Origin: Morella rubra
Lineage: Eukaryota > Streptophyta > Magnoliopsida > Fagales > Myricaceae
DNA length: 64,000 nucleotides
Direction: 5' to 3'
Assembly (NCBI GenBank): GCA_003952965.2
Contig: CM025853.1
Span: 30,601,401 to 30,665,400, forward strand
Shown: piece after piece, positions 11,999-26,100 of the stretch
Layout: every line of letters starts with the position of its first letter
Position numbering within the stretch: the first letter of the stretch is position 1
Translations under genes and position numbers: made by a program
The notes under the pieces: generated by a model
What the model was told of the DNA's origin: nothing
Database searches by the model: none
What the model saw: only the letters and a program-made list of their open reading frames with translations

Positions 11999-14900
11999 AT
12001 GATGCCCAGGTGCCCTGTTCCTTCCAAAGAGGTTCCGCTCTTTCAGAGCTTGAATGGACTTAAACATCTCGTCGAAACGCGGCCTTTCAAGGTACCGCAT
12101 TTCTGTTAGTTATTTAGTTTACGCCCCTCATTGTGTCTAGTTGTTAAGTCACTGGATTGATCCCCCAGAATCAAAACAGAGGCTTTTCGTTTGAATTTCC
12201 TTGGTTATCTGCAGAAGGTTTTTTTTTTTTTTGGTTGAAACAGCTAATTCAGATTGTCGGAGCTACCCTTCTTCTTATTCTTCTTCTTCTTCCTCCTTTT
12301 TTTATTTATTTATTTTTTTTTATGAGTTCGTGATTATTGATGGACTCGTGTTATGTATTTGTAGACTTTGAGATATTTTTTTCAATTTGCTTTATCGACA
12401 TTATTATCACGATTTTTACTTTTTCTTCATTCTCGTTGGCTAGCTGTTGAAATCAAGCCCAGTTGAAGCTATTAGATTAAGAATATTCGTCATCTTTTTA
12501 TTTACATATATGCAAAAAAGATATGTATTTTTGCATGTATCTCTTTTATGTATGCTTGTATGGAAGGATATATGGATGGTAAAGTTATATTTGCAGATAT
12601 CATTACTAGCAGTTTGGTAATGTGTATGCAGGCCTGGTTCTTGGATCAATTTGGGGTCCTTCACGATGGCAAACAACCTTATCCAGGGGCAATCTCGACA
12701 TGTACGATTTCATCTGTGCGTTTTGTTATTAGGGCAATCTCCTCATCTCGGTTATAGAAATCTGGTGCGATAATGTTTGTATGATTTGCTTGTTTAATAG
12801 CAAAAAGCTAACAATAATGTGCCTGTTGTTTATTAGTAGAAAAGCTAGCAAGAACTGGAAGCAAGATGGTGATTATAAGTAATTCTTCAAGACGTGCGTC
12901 ATTGACAATTGAAAAGATGAAGAGCCTTGGGTTTGACCCCTCTCTTTTTGTGGGAGCCATTACTAGCGGAGAATTGACACATCAATACTTGGAAAGGTCT
13001 ACCTTTGAGGTCTCACATTTCTAGTCAATACTCTTTTCTTTTCTTTTTTTTTCTTATCTCGTGCCGGACAAGTTGGTACAGTGTGCACATTGAATTTTCT
13101 CAAGCAATACTGTATACTGCAATTGATTTCTATTTGTTTCTCATCAACGTGGTATGCGTGATCCATATTAGCATTGATATCTATAAGTCCATCCTTAGTT
13201 CCAATGTGAACTGATTTATTTACTTCATACTTTGGTTTGTAGTATATCTCATTTGTAGATTTCAAATCTCTTTTGACACTATCATGTATTTCTTATGTTC
13301 AAATGTCCTGTACCAATTTCATTGATGATTTTTTTTCCGCAAGTTAGAATACTAATATCTATTTGAGGCTTGACTAGTAGATAAGTGGCCATGATTCTTT
13401 CTTTACCAAGGCTGAACACCATACTGGTGTCAAAGTTCTCGTACTGTCTATTTAAGGAGTCAAAGTGCTTGCCTAGGTACTTGACTTGAGGCAGGGCTCA
13501 GGTAGCAGCTCACACACTTTGGAAATCTGTGCAGCTTTTGTTTGAGCGATCTCAGATTCTATAAATGGTGTACCACAGCCAGTTGTTTCTTGACAACTGG
13601 AGCTAAAAATATTAATTCTGGCCAGACATGCTTCTTAGACCGATATGAATGGAAATTTCATGTCGATTTGGCAACATTTCCATAATGTTTAAACTCTGAC
13701 TCGTCAATCTTTTATGGAGAAGGAAGACAGCGGTCACATCCTCTGTTAGATCTGATGCCATTTTTCTTTTTCACTACTTCAATCCTCTTTCCAATGGTTC
13801 GATATACATTCATAGTTGTCTTTCCCTTCTATTTTAACATCCTTGTTAAGGCTACATGTATTTGATAGTAAATGAAAGTTAAGTGCTCTATGCTTTTGAT
13901 TTTTTGGGCATTTGTTTGTACTATCCGCATTATATATCATGGACTCTGCTGCATTGTGCTTTTTAACTCCCATATTTCTAGTATTGCTTGTAGCTTATCT
14001 TTTAAGGATTTTACTTTCAAATAGGAAAGATGATGCTTGGTTTGCAGCACTTGGAAGATCTTGCATCCATATGACCTGGAGTGACCGGGGTGCTATATCC
14101 CTTGAGGTATGGCAAATGTGCAACTATTTTTGGTAGTCATTCTTTTTGTTATTTTTCCCTTTATTGAAACCCTACTAGTTTTGGAGTAATTAGGAGCTCC
14201 CCTCTCTCTTCCTTGGGATTTTCTCAAGCCATAACCTAAAGGTAAATCAACAAGCAAGGCTATGCACTTTGAGAAAAGTTGAATATAGCAGCCTGGCTAT
14301 TACTGATTCTCTCGTCTGTGTGGCAATTTGGTGGACATTCCAAAACAGAATAAGTAGCAAACAAAATGGGCCGGGGGGCCGAAGTGGAAATTTTTCATGG
14401 TAGGGTATCTTGAAGTTGTTTGTGGTGTGTTTGGTAACATGATCTGGTGTGCAAATTGTTGCTGTAGGGCCTAGGCTTACAGGTTGTAGAGGATGTCGAA
14501 GAAGCCGAGTTTGTTTTGGCTCATGGAACTGAAGCCTTGGGGCATCCTTCTGGTGCTGCAGTCCCCACGAAACTTGAGGACCTTGAGAAAATATTAGAGC
14601 GCTGTGCCTCTAAGAGAATTCCAATGGTGGTAGCAAATCCTGATTATGTGACTGTTGAGGCAAGGGATTTGCGTGTAATGCCTGGTAAAAATTTTTAATT
14701 TGGCCTTTTGAGCAAATTCCTTTTATGCAGAGAATCTACAAGTACCAATAAAGTACTCTTTAACCTGGGTAGGATATAATTCCAGATCCTAGCCCTTGGG
14801 ATGGTACTGGGGTAGGGTTACACTACGTCCTTGGGTAAACACTCAAAAATGAAAAGAAACAATATTGAGGCTTCCTTGGGTATTTATTGCGGGTCAATGT

Positions 14901-16618
14901 CTCATTTAGAATTCCACATAATTTCTTTTTGGGGAATGTTCTCTTTTGACACTTATCTAACAGAAGTGGCAGGTTAAAGCACGAGTACGAATGTAGCCCA
15001 CAAGCACAGTGAGTCTCACAATATGTATAGGATCTCTTCACCTGGAAAAAAGAAAGAAAGAATGGAAGAAAAGGCAAACAGAGAGAGAGAGATAGATCCA
15101 CTGGTGTGGTAGTTTGCTATCTTATGGTGCCGAGGGCCAAATCTTTAGTCTTAGCATCACTCATACCAACGTCTTTAGTTCATAACGCTTCTAAAGCAGT
15201 AAGGAAATCTCAGTTTGCCTCTTGTTGACTCTATTTGTCTGGTCTTTAAAAGTCAACTTCTTTGCAGGGTTTTGTTACTAACTTCTTTAATATGATAGCC
15301 AGTAGCACAAGCATGGAATTTCGACAACTTCTTTGTCTGTCTAGCTCTTTGATTTTCTGAAATGATTAAATGCTATTAGGTACACTGGCAGACAAGTATG
15401 AGAAGCTTGGGGGTGAAGTGAAATGGATGGGCAAGCCGGATAAGGTGATGGAGTCACATTGTTATTATTCTTGTCTTCATCATTGTAATCAGCATTAACT
15501 TCCACGCATTACATGTTCATGGGCACCCACCCAGTCACATCCTTGCTCTGGGTTGCATCCAAAGTAGGCGTAGGTGCTCTAAGTAACTCCATTGCAATGG
15601 CATTTCCTCATAGTGTCTCTTCCTCTGCTAATAATATATATGTAGGCCTGACTACCTTACAATGATTAAGCATGAAAAACTTCCAATACAAATTTGACTG
15701 TTATCTATTTAATATATTTTGTCAATTTTTGCAAACTATCAGCTATGGTTCTCTTATGCCTTGAAAGCCAGTACAACGGTAGGAATTATTGACTGCGTTG
15801 AAACAGACATGTTCTTGTTGTGATATATTTTGACTAATTTCCAGTTATTAATTCCATCCTTTAAACATCCCATCTGAGCTTTGGTTGTAGGTCTTTCTCG
15901 TGAACTCCAATTAGATTCAAGCATGACACTGTTTTTAGTTATTCGGAGAGTCTAAGTACTCTTTTTTTAGTATTTCCACTACCATTCTCTCCAGGCCCCC
16001 ATAAAATGAGAGATAGGCCATGCTCCATGTTATTTCACAAATTGATACCTAGCATGTCAAATAGTTCCCTGAAAAACCATAAGTTTTTTTTTTTCTTTTT
16101 GGGTGGAGGGGAAGTAGTTTAGGCTTAACTTAGTCTAGCTGTCTCTTCTATGTATTTCTAATCGTCCCCAATAACATAATCAGTTGGTTGCTTGTGATTA
16201 CATGACATTAGAATATTTGAATTTTGACATGAAGCTGTTCAAACTTTCGAGAGGTGGCATATCATCCCTGTGCTTTTCTCATGATTTATTATCATATTGC
16301 AATCATATTTGCTCCGTCCTTTTTGCATTCTCCCCTGGCTCTAATTTTTTACAACTGTATCAGATAATTTACGAAGCAGCTATGGCAATGGCTGGTGTTG
16401 ATGCATCAGATTGTATTGCTGTGGGTGATTCTCTCCACCATGACATCAAGGGTGCAAATAAGGCTGGAATCCAATCAGCTTTTATCACAGGTGGAATCCA
16501 TGCAACCGAACTTGAAGTCAGTAATTTTGGGGAAACTGCAGATTTATCTGCTGTTAAGGTTCTTGCATCAAAATATGATGCTTATCCATCCTATGTATTA
16601 CCTGCATTTACATGGTAG
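11999..16618 (+). CDS. HAD-superfamily subfamily IIA hydrolase (NagD-like phosphatase), seven exons
   Basis: Exons 11999-12091, 12632-12701, 12837-12996, 14025-14106, 14468-14684, 15380-15444 and 16364-16618 join with GT-AG borders to 942 bases, 313 residues. HAD motifs appear in order. Motif I is LDQFGVLHDG, with nucleophile Asp36. Motif II is VIISNSSR, around Ser69. The motif III lysine lies in MGKPDK (residues 224-229). Motif IV is VGDSLHHDIKGA, with Asp251 and Asp256. The cap between motifs II and III is the alpha/beta type of subfamily IIA. The best family fit is the TIGR01459-type group, for which plants have one or two poorly characterised members; the substrate is unknown. The residue two after the nucleophile is Phe, where most HAD phosphatases have Asp. 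Two start codons stand in tandem and I chose the first. The 11999 start gives no obvious transit peptide, so a cytosolic enzyme is likely. Confidence 0.92.
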
Positions 16619-17760
16619 AATCTCAGCACTCTTAACCTCAGTTTCTGCTGATATGCAGATTCTTTGTCATAAGGTTCGTAAGATTGAAACCCATCTGTTT
16701 TGGATGACATGGTAAAATGTCATTGGGTCAAGAGTGCGTGATTTTAAAGCACTGAAACTGCAAACTTTTTGATGCAGAAAAATTACGAGCTGCTAGAAAT
16801 TAACAACTCAAATTCCGATTTCCTGGTGTTGGCAGGGAATTCCAGCTTTTAATATCTAATCCTTCGACACTTTTTGTCCCTCGCTCTCCCCCCCAAAACA
16901 CACAAGAAAACAGAAAAGGGATTTATTTCCTTATTTGAGTACGGTTGAATTCTGGTCGCATACATTTCAGGTAAGAACTTGGAATAAAAACATAATGACA
17001 TTGATTTTTTCTTGAGAGAATAGAAACATAAATCATACATTCGAAAAGGGCTCAATAGCTTCAATATCTGCCAGAAAGTCACAAAGTCTTATGGATTGTC
17101 TTTTGGTACTTAACTGAGTTCTGTCTGCTGGACTTCTGGTCTTCGTCACCTTCGGTAGAGAGAGAGAGAGAGAGAGAGGTGGTAAGTTATTATATAAAGT
17201 TCTTATATTCCAGACAAAGGGGAATTCTCGATAGCTTCTCAGGCGTGTGGGGGAATCGGCCATAGTGATGAGAAACAAACAAAGGAATGGTTTGTGGGCG
17301 AAAGGAAAGTGGATTTCGTTTTATTTTTTTCCGGACCGCAGTGAAAGCTAATTGATTAAAACGCAATAAAATATATTCCTATTTTGTTATATAAATCCCT
17401 CGTAGTTTAAAAATGGCAATTAGGATAAACGCAATTATGATGATTTTTCAGCCTGGTAATGTACATTCATGACTAAAAATCGTATATTTACAGCAATCCA
17501 TAGAAAGAAAAACGCAAGTACTTTCTTTGGGAAATCAGAGATGGCAAACAAGATTTTAAGCAATCCTAGAAAAATAGATGTCATAAAACCCTTTAGAAAC
17601 CCAATACTGTTACACCCAAACCATCATTTCCTATAGTTTTCTTTATTAATATTACATCAGTACAATATAAATCAACCTATCACCATACACTCAAAATCAA
17701 AACAAACACCATAATGGGGAAGTAAAACAAAAAAGAGGTTAAAAATTATACCAAAAGAGA
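16619..17760. other. Convergent spacer between the HAD and IQD genes
   Basis: Both flanking genes end here, so the stretch holds two facing 3' UTRs. A perfect AG dinucleotide run occupies about 17156-17178. No coding region is supported. Confidence 0.65.
17156..17178 (+). repeat. AG microsatellite
   Basis: About eleven AG units in an intergenic position. A simple-sequence repeat with no sign of function. Confidence 0.9.
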
Positions 17761-20700
17761 TCACACAAATCGGTTAAATGGCTTCCTCCCAACCCCTGCA
17801 GGTAAAGAAACGGTTGAATCCACACTCACGTTCCCTATAGATTGAATTGATTGGTTCTTTTCTAATATTCTTGGAGAGCTAGAATCCTTGTTGGAGAAGA
17901 AGGACCCCTTGCTCCACTTGAAAGACCCTAGGCCTTGTGTCAAAGGGAATGAAAGTCGTCTCTTAGACTCGCTGGCTGGAGTCCCCGGAAAGGCTGGAGT
18001 CCCCGGAAACCTATCCTTGGCATTGCTACAAGCTCTTACTTTGGCTTTGGCAGAAACTGTTGGAGCCATGTAGCTCGGAACTGAAAATGGTGGGCAGCTT
18101 GTGAGGCTGGCATCATCCTTTAGTGCGATATCAAAAGGGGAATCCACTCCACTAGCTCTTGGTCTTGCAAACTTTGGCAAGCTTGTGCGGTTGCTCGTTG
18201 GGGTTCTATTTGAAGGTGGCGTTCGTGCCTGTTTTGCTGTCGTGAGTATAGCTGAGTTTGTGGATTTTGGTGTGGCGATATCCATACCATCAAACCCAAA
18301 ATGATGTTTGTGGTTGCTTGACTGGGGCCATGGAGTTGGCTTCATCTCTGAGTGCGGTCTTGGAGGTGTAAGTTGAAAATTCTTCACGGCCTGGCTTTCA
18401 CGTTGATTTGCTGAAGGCAGCTGACGTTCTAACCAGTTCCACCACCACGGAAATCCCCCAGATCGGATATCCGTTAGAGGTGTTTGACCAGATTTAGGAG
18501 TGGCTTTCCACAACTGTCAGCATGGAGAGAAAACACATCAAGATCTGAAAATATGCATTCATTGATGCAATTATATGCACTTTTGTACTAGTTTTGAGAA
18601 AAAAAGGAGGCAAACTCCTATCTAAATTTGACCGTGGATTAAGTGTGAGTCAACAGATAATTGATACCCAAGACCATCTAGGCTGATTCCACATAACTGT
18701 TTGCGGATGAATGCTTCATTCATGAGCCAACATACACCTTATGTTTATTGAACTTGTTGATTCGGAAGAGTAACTCTCAACTAATATAAAGTATGCATTT
18801 ACAGACGTACAACTTTGAGAGTTGCAGAAACGTTTTATCTTTCAAGCAACCTAATATTGTTCTGCCAGTCCTTCGACTTAACTCTTACCGTGATGGCCTT
18901 CAAAAATCAATAGCGCTATAATGCTACCTAAAACAATATGGATCTAGAACCAAAGCCAACCTGAAAGCTCATAACTCTTGATCACCAAAAATGCGCATGT
19001 TGTGGGATCTAGATATATACAGGAACATGCCCTTACGATTTTAAATAAAATGAGAAACAGAGAATGTGAACTAGACAGGGAGAAATGAAAATGGAAACTA
19101 TTAGGGAACTCATGAGGAAGAAAACAAGACCAAATAGTTAATATCGGTTGCCAAAGTGGTGGTTACGCAAGTAAATACCCAATAGCTATTATGAATGTGT
19201 GTGAATAGTCAATAGGAGGCCATCCCTTGGGATGCAGTTGCAGTTCGGCTAGATTAGAGTAGAGTACCTGGTGTGAATATGCATAGGCCATGGCTCTTTC
19301 CCTCTTGATGACTGCCTCAACCTTTCTCTGCAATCTTGACTCCATCTGCTCCTTTGTTAGGAGGCTATCATCCCAATCATCATGATTACCTGCTTCAGAC
19401 TGTACCAGTGCTCCACTTGTTAATGTTACTTCTTGTGGAAGAACCAATAAACAGGTATATACGAGAGACAACAATATGCATATTCTTCTCTACCATAGAC
19501 AATAAAATGATTGTTGGGGCTATTGGTGAGATAACAAAAGAATAAACTTCTCTGTTAGACAATCAAAATGAAGATGAAGAGATAAGATGCTTTTAAAATG
19601 GACAGGCCAACCACAGTAGACATTCTGAATCGATATCGGCGACTGATATCAGAACCATTGAACATATTGATCAAATCTCAACTGATGCACCATCAATGAG
19701 TTGCACATATTGATCAAATCTCAACCAATGCAAACATCAATGAGCCGAAATGGAATGCATTATTGCTTAGAAAAGTTATAGCTACTCAGGTCAAACTAAA
19801 TTCGCTAGTTAAACATAGGGAAACTTACTGCCTGGCTCCATTTGCCAAAGTTACTCTCCACTTCTTTATCATTCCGGAATTGTGCCTGACGGCGGGCTTG
19901 GTTTTCTAACATCTGGATCCTCCGTGTCTGAATCTGAGATTGAACACGCACTAAGAGTTGCATATATTTCATTGCATTCATTGTCTGGCGCTTCACATTC
20001 TGTCCTCTCACCACTGCTTGAAGCCTCACCAGACCCTTCAATGCTCTGAAGCTTCTCCTTGCCTGTATGAAAAGTAAAAGTTATGTGCATTGGATTATGG
20101 TCTGATGTTCATGAAGAAGATGCTCGATTGAAGAGGTTTAAAGGAGTCCTCTTCATTTGATCTATTTTCTCTCTCCTGGTAGGAGCTCTAGATCTGTCCT
20201 GCAACTGACATAGTCACCCAAACCTAGAGTCGCTGCAGATGAACTTCTACTAATTTTTTTTTTTATGAGCATGTACTTCTATTAATTCTTCCTCAAGCTA
20301 GTGCCAACGGAGTATCCGAGCATGTCACTTCTGTATTCTCATCAAGGTCACCATAGCAGTGATATGCCCTGCATTCTAGTTTCATTTTCACTATCTGGAT
20401 TATAGAGCATTAAACCAGATTCTTCATGCAGATACTCGACCAACAATGCTAGACAAATACAGTCCACACGTGAAGATAGAATAATTTCCCTCGACGTCAA
20501 GCATCCACCTTAAAGTGAAAACATGTTTTATATGATAGAAGATTCATCTGAATGGTCACATGCGACCCTAGAAAAAGTTTACATACCAAGGGATTCAGCT
20601 GTCTGCATTGAATCTTACATTCACATTATTTTTTGTCCTTGTTAGATGTGCTGTGACACCACAAGCCCTTTAACACTTGTATTATCTAGTTAACTAGAGA

Positions 20701-21634
20701 TGACACTTACCATATAACCTCTGTAGGCTGCTTGGATCTTAGTTGCTGAAGCATGGTGGTTTCTTAGAGTTGGTTCTGGTCTTTGGTTGAACTCCTTGTG
20801 GTGATTAACAATCCGAGGAGAAGGAGCTCTAGGCGAAGCAACCCTTGGAGAAGCAACCCTAGGAGAGGCAACCCTTGGAGAGGCAACCCTCGGAGAGGCA
20901 ACCCTTGGAGAAGGAGGCCTTGGAGAAACAGCTCTAGAAGGCACAAAAGGTGGCGTTTTTGGCTGCTCAGGAGGTGTGGGAGGCCTAACTTTTTGTTGCT
21001 CTCTTTCAAACTCCCCAAAAATTTTCTCGACGCTGCTCGGCTCTCTGAACAGAGGAATGAATGAATTGGTCTCCCCACGCCTTAATTTTCCTAGCCCCTT
21101 CTTCTTTTCTTTTGTGCTTTTCTTCTCTGCATCCTGAGATATTAAGAAGTAAAAATAAACATAACATTTCAGAATTACATTCACACTGGCAGCAAGTGAT
21201 CTTTACTCTCCGAATCCAGAAAAGTAATTTGACCACTATTTCAAGAGACAACAGCACTGTCTCAATAAATGTACATTTCCGTTGAATTGGCTATTTGTCT
21301 TCAAACAAAAGAGATAGGAAGGACTCCATGGTTGAATTTACAAGGGAAAAAACTCAGAGAAGAATGGCTAGCAATTCAATAACATGAACCAAGTTGTCCA
21401 GTGCTGTGACTTTTAAACTCTGCCTCATCAACAGATTTTTCTTTCTTTTTTTTTTTTTTCCTCAATCTTTTACAATTCCATCTAGACAATTCTGGAGTAT
21501 AAACATTAATCATTTTCAGTAACTTCCCAGCATCCACCATATGTAATATATCAACTTACATTGGCTAGTTTCTCCTTGGAATGGGGTATAAACACCCTCT
21601 TGATTGCAGAAAACCAACTGCCTTTCTTTCCCAT
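17761..21634 (-). CDS. IQ67-domain protein, IQD13/IQD14-like
   Basis: IQD proteins are plant calmodulin-binding scaffolds, many on microtubules or in the nucleus. Coding exons in order: 21634-21560, 21133-20711, 20062-19829, 19399-19268, 18513-17761. All borders are GT-AG and phase 0, giving 538 residues. The N-terminus MGKKGSWFSAIKRVF is a family hallmark. Residues 26-140 are basic then Pro/Ser-rich, with VASPR repeats. The IQ67 domain (about 151-221) has ATKIQAAYRGYM, then ALKGLVRLQAVVRGQNVKRQ, then MKYMQLLVRVQSQIQTRR. It is split by an intron after the GYM at 166, as is known for this family. The C-terminus has SCPPFSVPSYMAPTVSAKAK (DUF4005-like) and ends GRKPFNRFV, nearly identical to what I recall of Arabidopsis IQD14. 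No defects are seen. Length fits IQD13/14; which paralogue it is cannot be decided. Confidence 0.95.
19663..19744 (+). repeat. Short direct duplication in an IQD intron
   Basis: A unit of about 38 bases (CATATTGATCAAATCTCAA, ending ATCAATGAG) occurs twice, at 19663-19700 and 19706-19744, with a few differences. It lies inside the third coding intron of the IQD gene. Confidence 0.8.
20832..20906 (-). repeat. Coding 15-base minisatellite (VASPR repeats)
   Basis: Five tandem 15-base units of the form GGAGAGGCAACCCTT (+ strand) occupy 20832-20906, with a diverged sixth unit after them. On the coding strand each unit encodes R-V-A-S-P. The length is a multiple of three, so gain or loss of units keeps the frame. 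IQD14 relatives have similar Ser-Pro-Arg repeats in the same place. Confidence 0.92.
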
Positions 21635-21657
21635 GTTCCTAGCATTACTGTTTCTCC

Positions 21658-22963
21658 CTGTAAAGGAAGAGGAAATATTTCAGTAAAACAACAAGATACT
21701 TTATGTGGCAATAATATCTCTAGGTAGCCGACGCCAACAAAATATAATCAGCATTAGGAGAACATTCAAAACATATGAAATTTGCACCCTTCATCAAGAT
21801 AATATCTATACAACTTTGTGCAGAGTACCGCCACTCAACTACCACTAATTGTTTGTAGGATCCATAAATCAATTCCTCCTCAAACTTCTCTTTCAAAGCT
21901 ATAATTCTGGGGTGTGAAGTGTCCCTTTGGTCTAATCGATATGGAAAACACATAGCTATATTCTGAGATTATTATTATCCCTTTAATCTAATCAACCTCG
22001 AAAAAGATAGGGACATTGAACGGGATATCTTTCAAGAAACAAACCTACAGAATTAGCAGAACATTTTTAAGGAACTAGTTTAACAATTAACTCGATGATT
22101 AGGCCTCGAAATACTGTTCAAGCTGACAAAAATACACTGATGAGAAAGAATGAGGGCCAACAACCAGGCTTATAGCTTAGGTTTTAAATAAGGCAGGAGG
22201 ATCGGATAACAAAGCAAAGAAGAGAGAGTTTCGGTTTAGACAGAGACAAAGAGAACAGGTGCAATTGGCAGATTGGATTCAGATTTTGTATTACCCAAAA
22301 GGGACAGAATCCATGCTTCTCTATAAGATATGATTTTTAAAGAATTGGGTCTAGAAATCCTTTTCGTTAATCAATTTACATTTTTTTAGGTCAATACTAG
22401 TAACATCAACATGGATGTACAAACAAACACATACTGCCAAGCAGAATTATCCACTCCGACACAGTAGAAACTATCATCTTTTTATTCCCTGGGTTGAGGG
22501 AAGAAATCCTCCACAAGGCTGATTCACTCTCTGTGCGAGGATCATCTCTCTGAACGAGAAAAAATTGTAAAAAGATTACCAGAATTTTAAGTATTACTAA
22601 TACCCAGAGTACTTCGAGGCGGTGAGAGAGACCGTGTGAATTTCTGAAGGAGTAAAAGCAGTACTCCTTGTACAGAAAACTAAATCTTTAACAGTTTAAA
22701 AACAACAAAATTCTCCAAAGTGAATAACATCTGACACTCAAAGGGAAAAAAGGGATCCAAAGACACAAGGAATTCAGAAGAAAACTACCTTAAAATGGAC
22801 ATGTGACTGCCAACCTCCACAACAGAAGCTTCCCACCTTTCAAAATTGTACTTCAATTAAATTCTCCAAAAGATTATACCTGATCATCAGATAACACAAT
22901 CAACATCTACATGCAATTGAAGAACATAGTTCAAAATTCAGATAACTGAAATCGTGTATTTAC
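21658..22963 (-). other. Probable 5'-UTR intron of the IQD gene
   Basis: On the minus strand a donor (GGCAAG|GTAAATAC) lies at 22963 and an acceptor (CCTTTACAG|GGAG) at 21658, 23 bases before the start codon. The untranslated exon upstream would start in the CT-rich region near 23050-23150. IQD genes often have leader introns. RNA data would be needed to confirm it. Confidence 0.5.
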
Positions 22964-23159
22964 CTTGCCAAATCTTCCAACCTTCCAAAGACCCTTCAAA
23001 AAGCTGTTTTCGACCAAAAGGAAGAAGAGCTAGCAGGGAAGAGCCTTCTCTCTCTCTCTCTAGCCTCCTTCTCCCTTCCTATGACACGAGCTTCTCTCCC
23101 TCATAGCTTTTCCACACAGTTCTTGTTTTCTTTGTCTTTCTTTAGCTGTTTCTCTCTCT

Positions 23160-26100
23160 AGAACTTTGAATCCGGTTCTTGCTTGTATGAATTCACTTTT
23201 CTTCCTTGCTACCTTTCACCTTTTGTGGGATTTATAATTCTCTTCCTTTTGGTTGCATAATCATCATGATGAGAAGGAAAGAGAGAGAGAGAGAGAGAGG
23301 GGTTGCCCACTTTCTCACTCAATTGGCCAACTTCAACTAACTTTACTCAATGGAAGACTATCTGGACATCATCTAGCCCCCACACTTAATTAACGTTGGT
23401 TTGGTACCTGTTTTTTCTTTTTTTAATATCTTTTTTCTTTTTGAATTATAGACCCTCGTCATCGTTATATTTTTCACCCTAGTAGCTTAGTGACCTCATA
23501 ATTTCCTCTACTTGCTTATTTATAAGCTCACAGAGATTCTCATATCCTGCCTTACGCGCTTCTAAAGGTGGGTGTAAGTGAAACAATTCAACTGACTAAT
23601 AGTCTTTCTACCTCATTCCCAGAAATCTTATCTGGAAAATCCCAGATGGCCGTATTTCTTCAAGTTGATCTATCTCTGAAGAAAGTAGAGAGAAGCTTCT
23701 AACCGACCATTTCCACGGTGAAAATTTGTAGCGCTTAACTTTTTTACAGGATTAGTTGGTTCTGTCTCTTTCTATCTGTACAAAAGTCTTAAAAGGGCAA
23801 AAAAAGCTGCTTTTGGGCTAATGAGGCACGTTTTGGCAAACTTAGCTTCATCATTCGAGATTTAGGCTGAACATAAATAATACGTCTTCAAAACATCCAC
23901 CGTTTTGCATGGCGTCTATATATTTGCCCAGAAAACTTCCACAATTTTTTATTACCTACTGTTTCTGATGTTTACTTGAGTTTCATCAGAGAAGATCAGA
24001 ACTGTTGTTTGATTGACCTGGTACGGGTTCTCGACACGGGAACAAATTTGAAGGCTCAGACAAAATTTTCTTAACCAAATTTCAAGTTGGGTCAAGTCCA
24101 ATAAACGACACGAGGTCCCCCCTGCTCTTTTCTTGTCATCTTGACCCAAAAAAAGAATGGTAAATTACTTGCAGACTTTGAAACGTACGTCTTCATGTAT
24201 TCTAGCTATTTTAGACAACAATGATTTTTGAGATTTTTGGACTAAACATCGGTTTATTTTGTCTGATTGCTAAATATGTTTAAGGATTAGAAAAAATATC
24301 ACGTTTCACAAACCATAGACCAAATGTTATTTAAGACATCAAATTATTAATTTTATTATATTGAACTCTGCAATTATTAAAATGCGTCAATGATCTCTTG
24401 CTTATAGAATCTCACCGTTAATATTGTGTTAAAAAATAATGACTATTAATTTTAAAATAATATTTAGACAATAATTCAGATGTGAAAATTTATATTTTTT
24501 ATGAAGATTATTACATACTTCCCGCGAGAGTTTATACATGTGGGCTTTGAAATCAATTTCCAATTTTTTATCCTTTCCATCTTAAACCATCTTGGACTTC
24601 CATAATTCCATTTCGATTTATTCGTTAACATGATAGATAGGGGATAGGGCAACTTCATCTTATCTTTGCATTAAAATTTAAAAAAAAATGAATTTTTTGT
24701 CCATAAATTTCTAAAATAGAAAAAGGCCCTCGTGAATTACGTTCCGAATATGGTGGCAAGCTTCTTTCGATATATGACGCGTTATTCTCTTTTTCTCTTC
24801 AATTGTTTTTCTGCGTGGTTTGTACTCGACACTGATCGAGTGGGGCAAAAACTGTAACCAGACAAAGAAGACGACAATGGAGCTGTACGCCACGTGGACC
24901 CTGCCGACGACGCTGTCGGCCTAAGAGAACCCGAAAGGGACCGCGCCATAAATAACAGCCACCGGATCCGAAAAATTCAGAAAAAGTTGAAAGAAACTGT
25001 GATGCGTTAGCAAACTCATCGTAACACCTGTATGGAGTCGATGCTGTACCATGATAGCACTCCCCGTCTCCCTTGTCTACGCACGTGCGACGTGATAGAA
25101 AAATCTACCAAAGCAGATAGGGTCTGACAGAGACAAGGTGTATCCCACTTCTCCAGTTGAACTCGAAGATATCAACGTTGAAGAAACAAGGAAAAATGGA
25201 TCTACTTTAATTTTCTGGTATCAGTTGGAAGATATTGTTTACCAGTGAATTATTAATTTAATTAATATTCTGGCTACGAGCCTAATTTGAATGTGCGGAA
25301 TTTATTGTTGTGCTTTTTGTCTGATCAATACGTTGTCTAGTTGAATTAAATCTCTTTAACTCCAGTATAATAAATTTTCTTTATTTCACAAGAAAAAAGA
25401 TTTTCTAGTTTGGGTGGATGCCAAAAATTATCTAATTTATATCTCTGTCTTTTCACTTTTTAATACCAATTTCAATATTCTTATTATAAAATTTTAAAAT
25501 AGACCGTGCCCGTATCACAATTGTACTTTCTAGATTCTTAAATTCTTTCCTCGGCCAGTTGCTCTGGTACTTAACCTGATGGTTTAGCAAAGTCTGATTG
25601 AAATTTTGTGAAGAATAAAAAAATATATATATATATATAAGGTTAACACAGATGCCATACTCAATAATCGAGCATTTAGTATAAAAATGTGGCATACAAA
25701 TATAGTAAAGTATCTTTTGATCAACTTTCTGATTCAACTCGAATGTGAAGGTTCCGAACCCAAAAAAATATATATTTATATAAAAAGAAGGAAGAGTATG
25801 TGTCGATTTCTTCATCCTTTTCTGAAAGGATAGCCTCCTCTGTTTTGTTCCAATCGATAGATTCCTATCACATCATTCCAACGCTGCATTTGCAAAGTTT
25901 TTTGTTTTTTGTTTTTTTGGGTAATTTCTATGAATAAGGTAAATTGCCCATCATATTCTAGAGAGTTGTGGCAGAATATCTGAAAACAAATGAAAATGTC
26001 CTCAAAGTTTCCAATTATGTAGTTAAAAGTGCATAGAAGTTGGATGTGGTTTTAGGTGCTAAATTAACTTACTTTATAGTTTATTTTGTTCGGTGATTCA

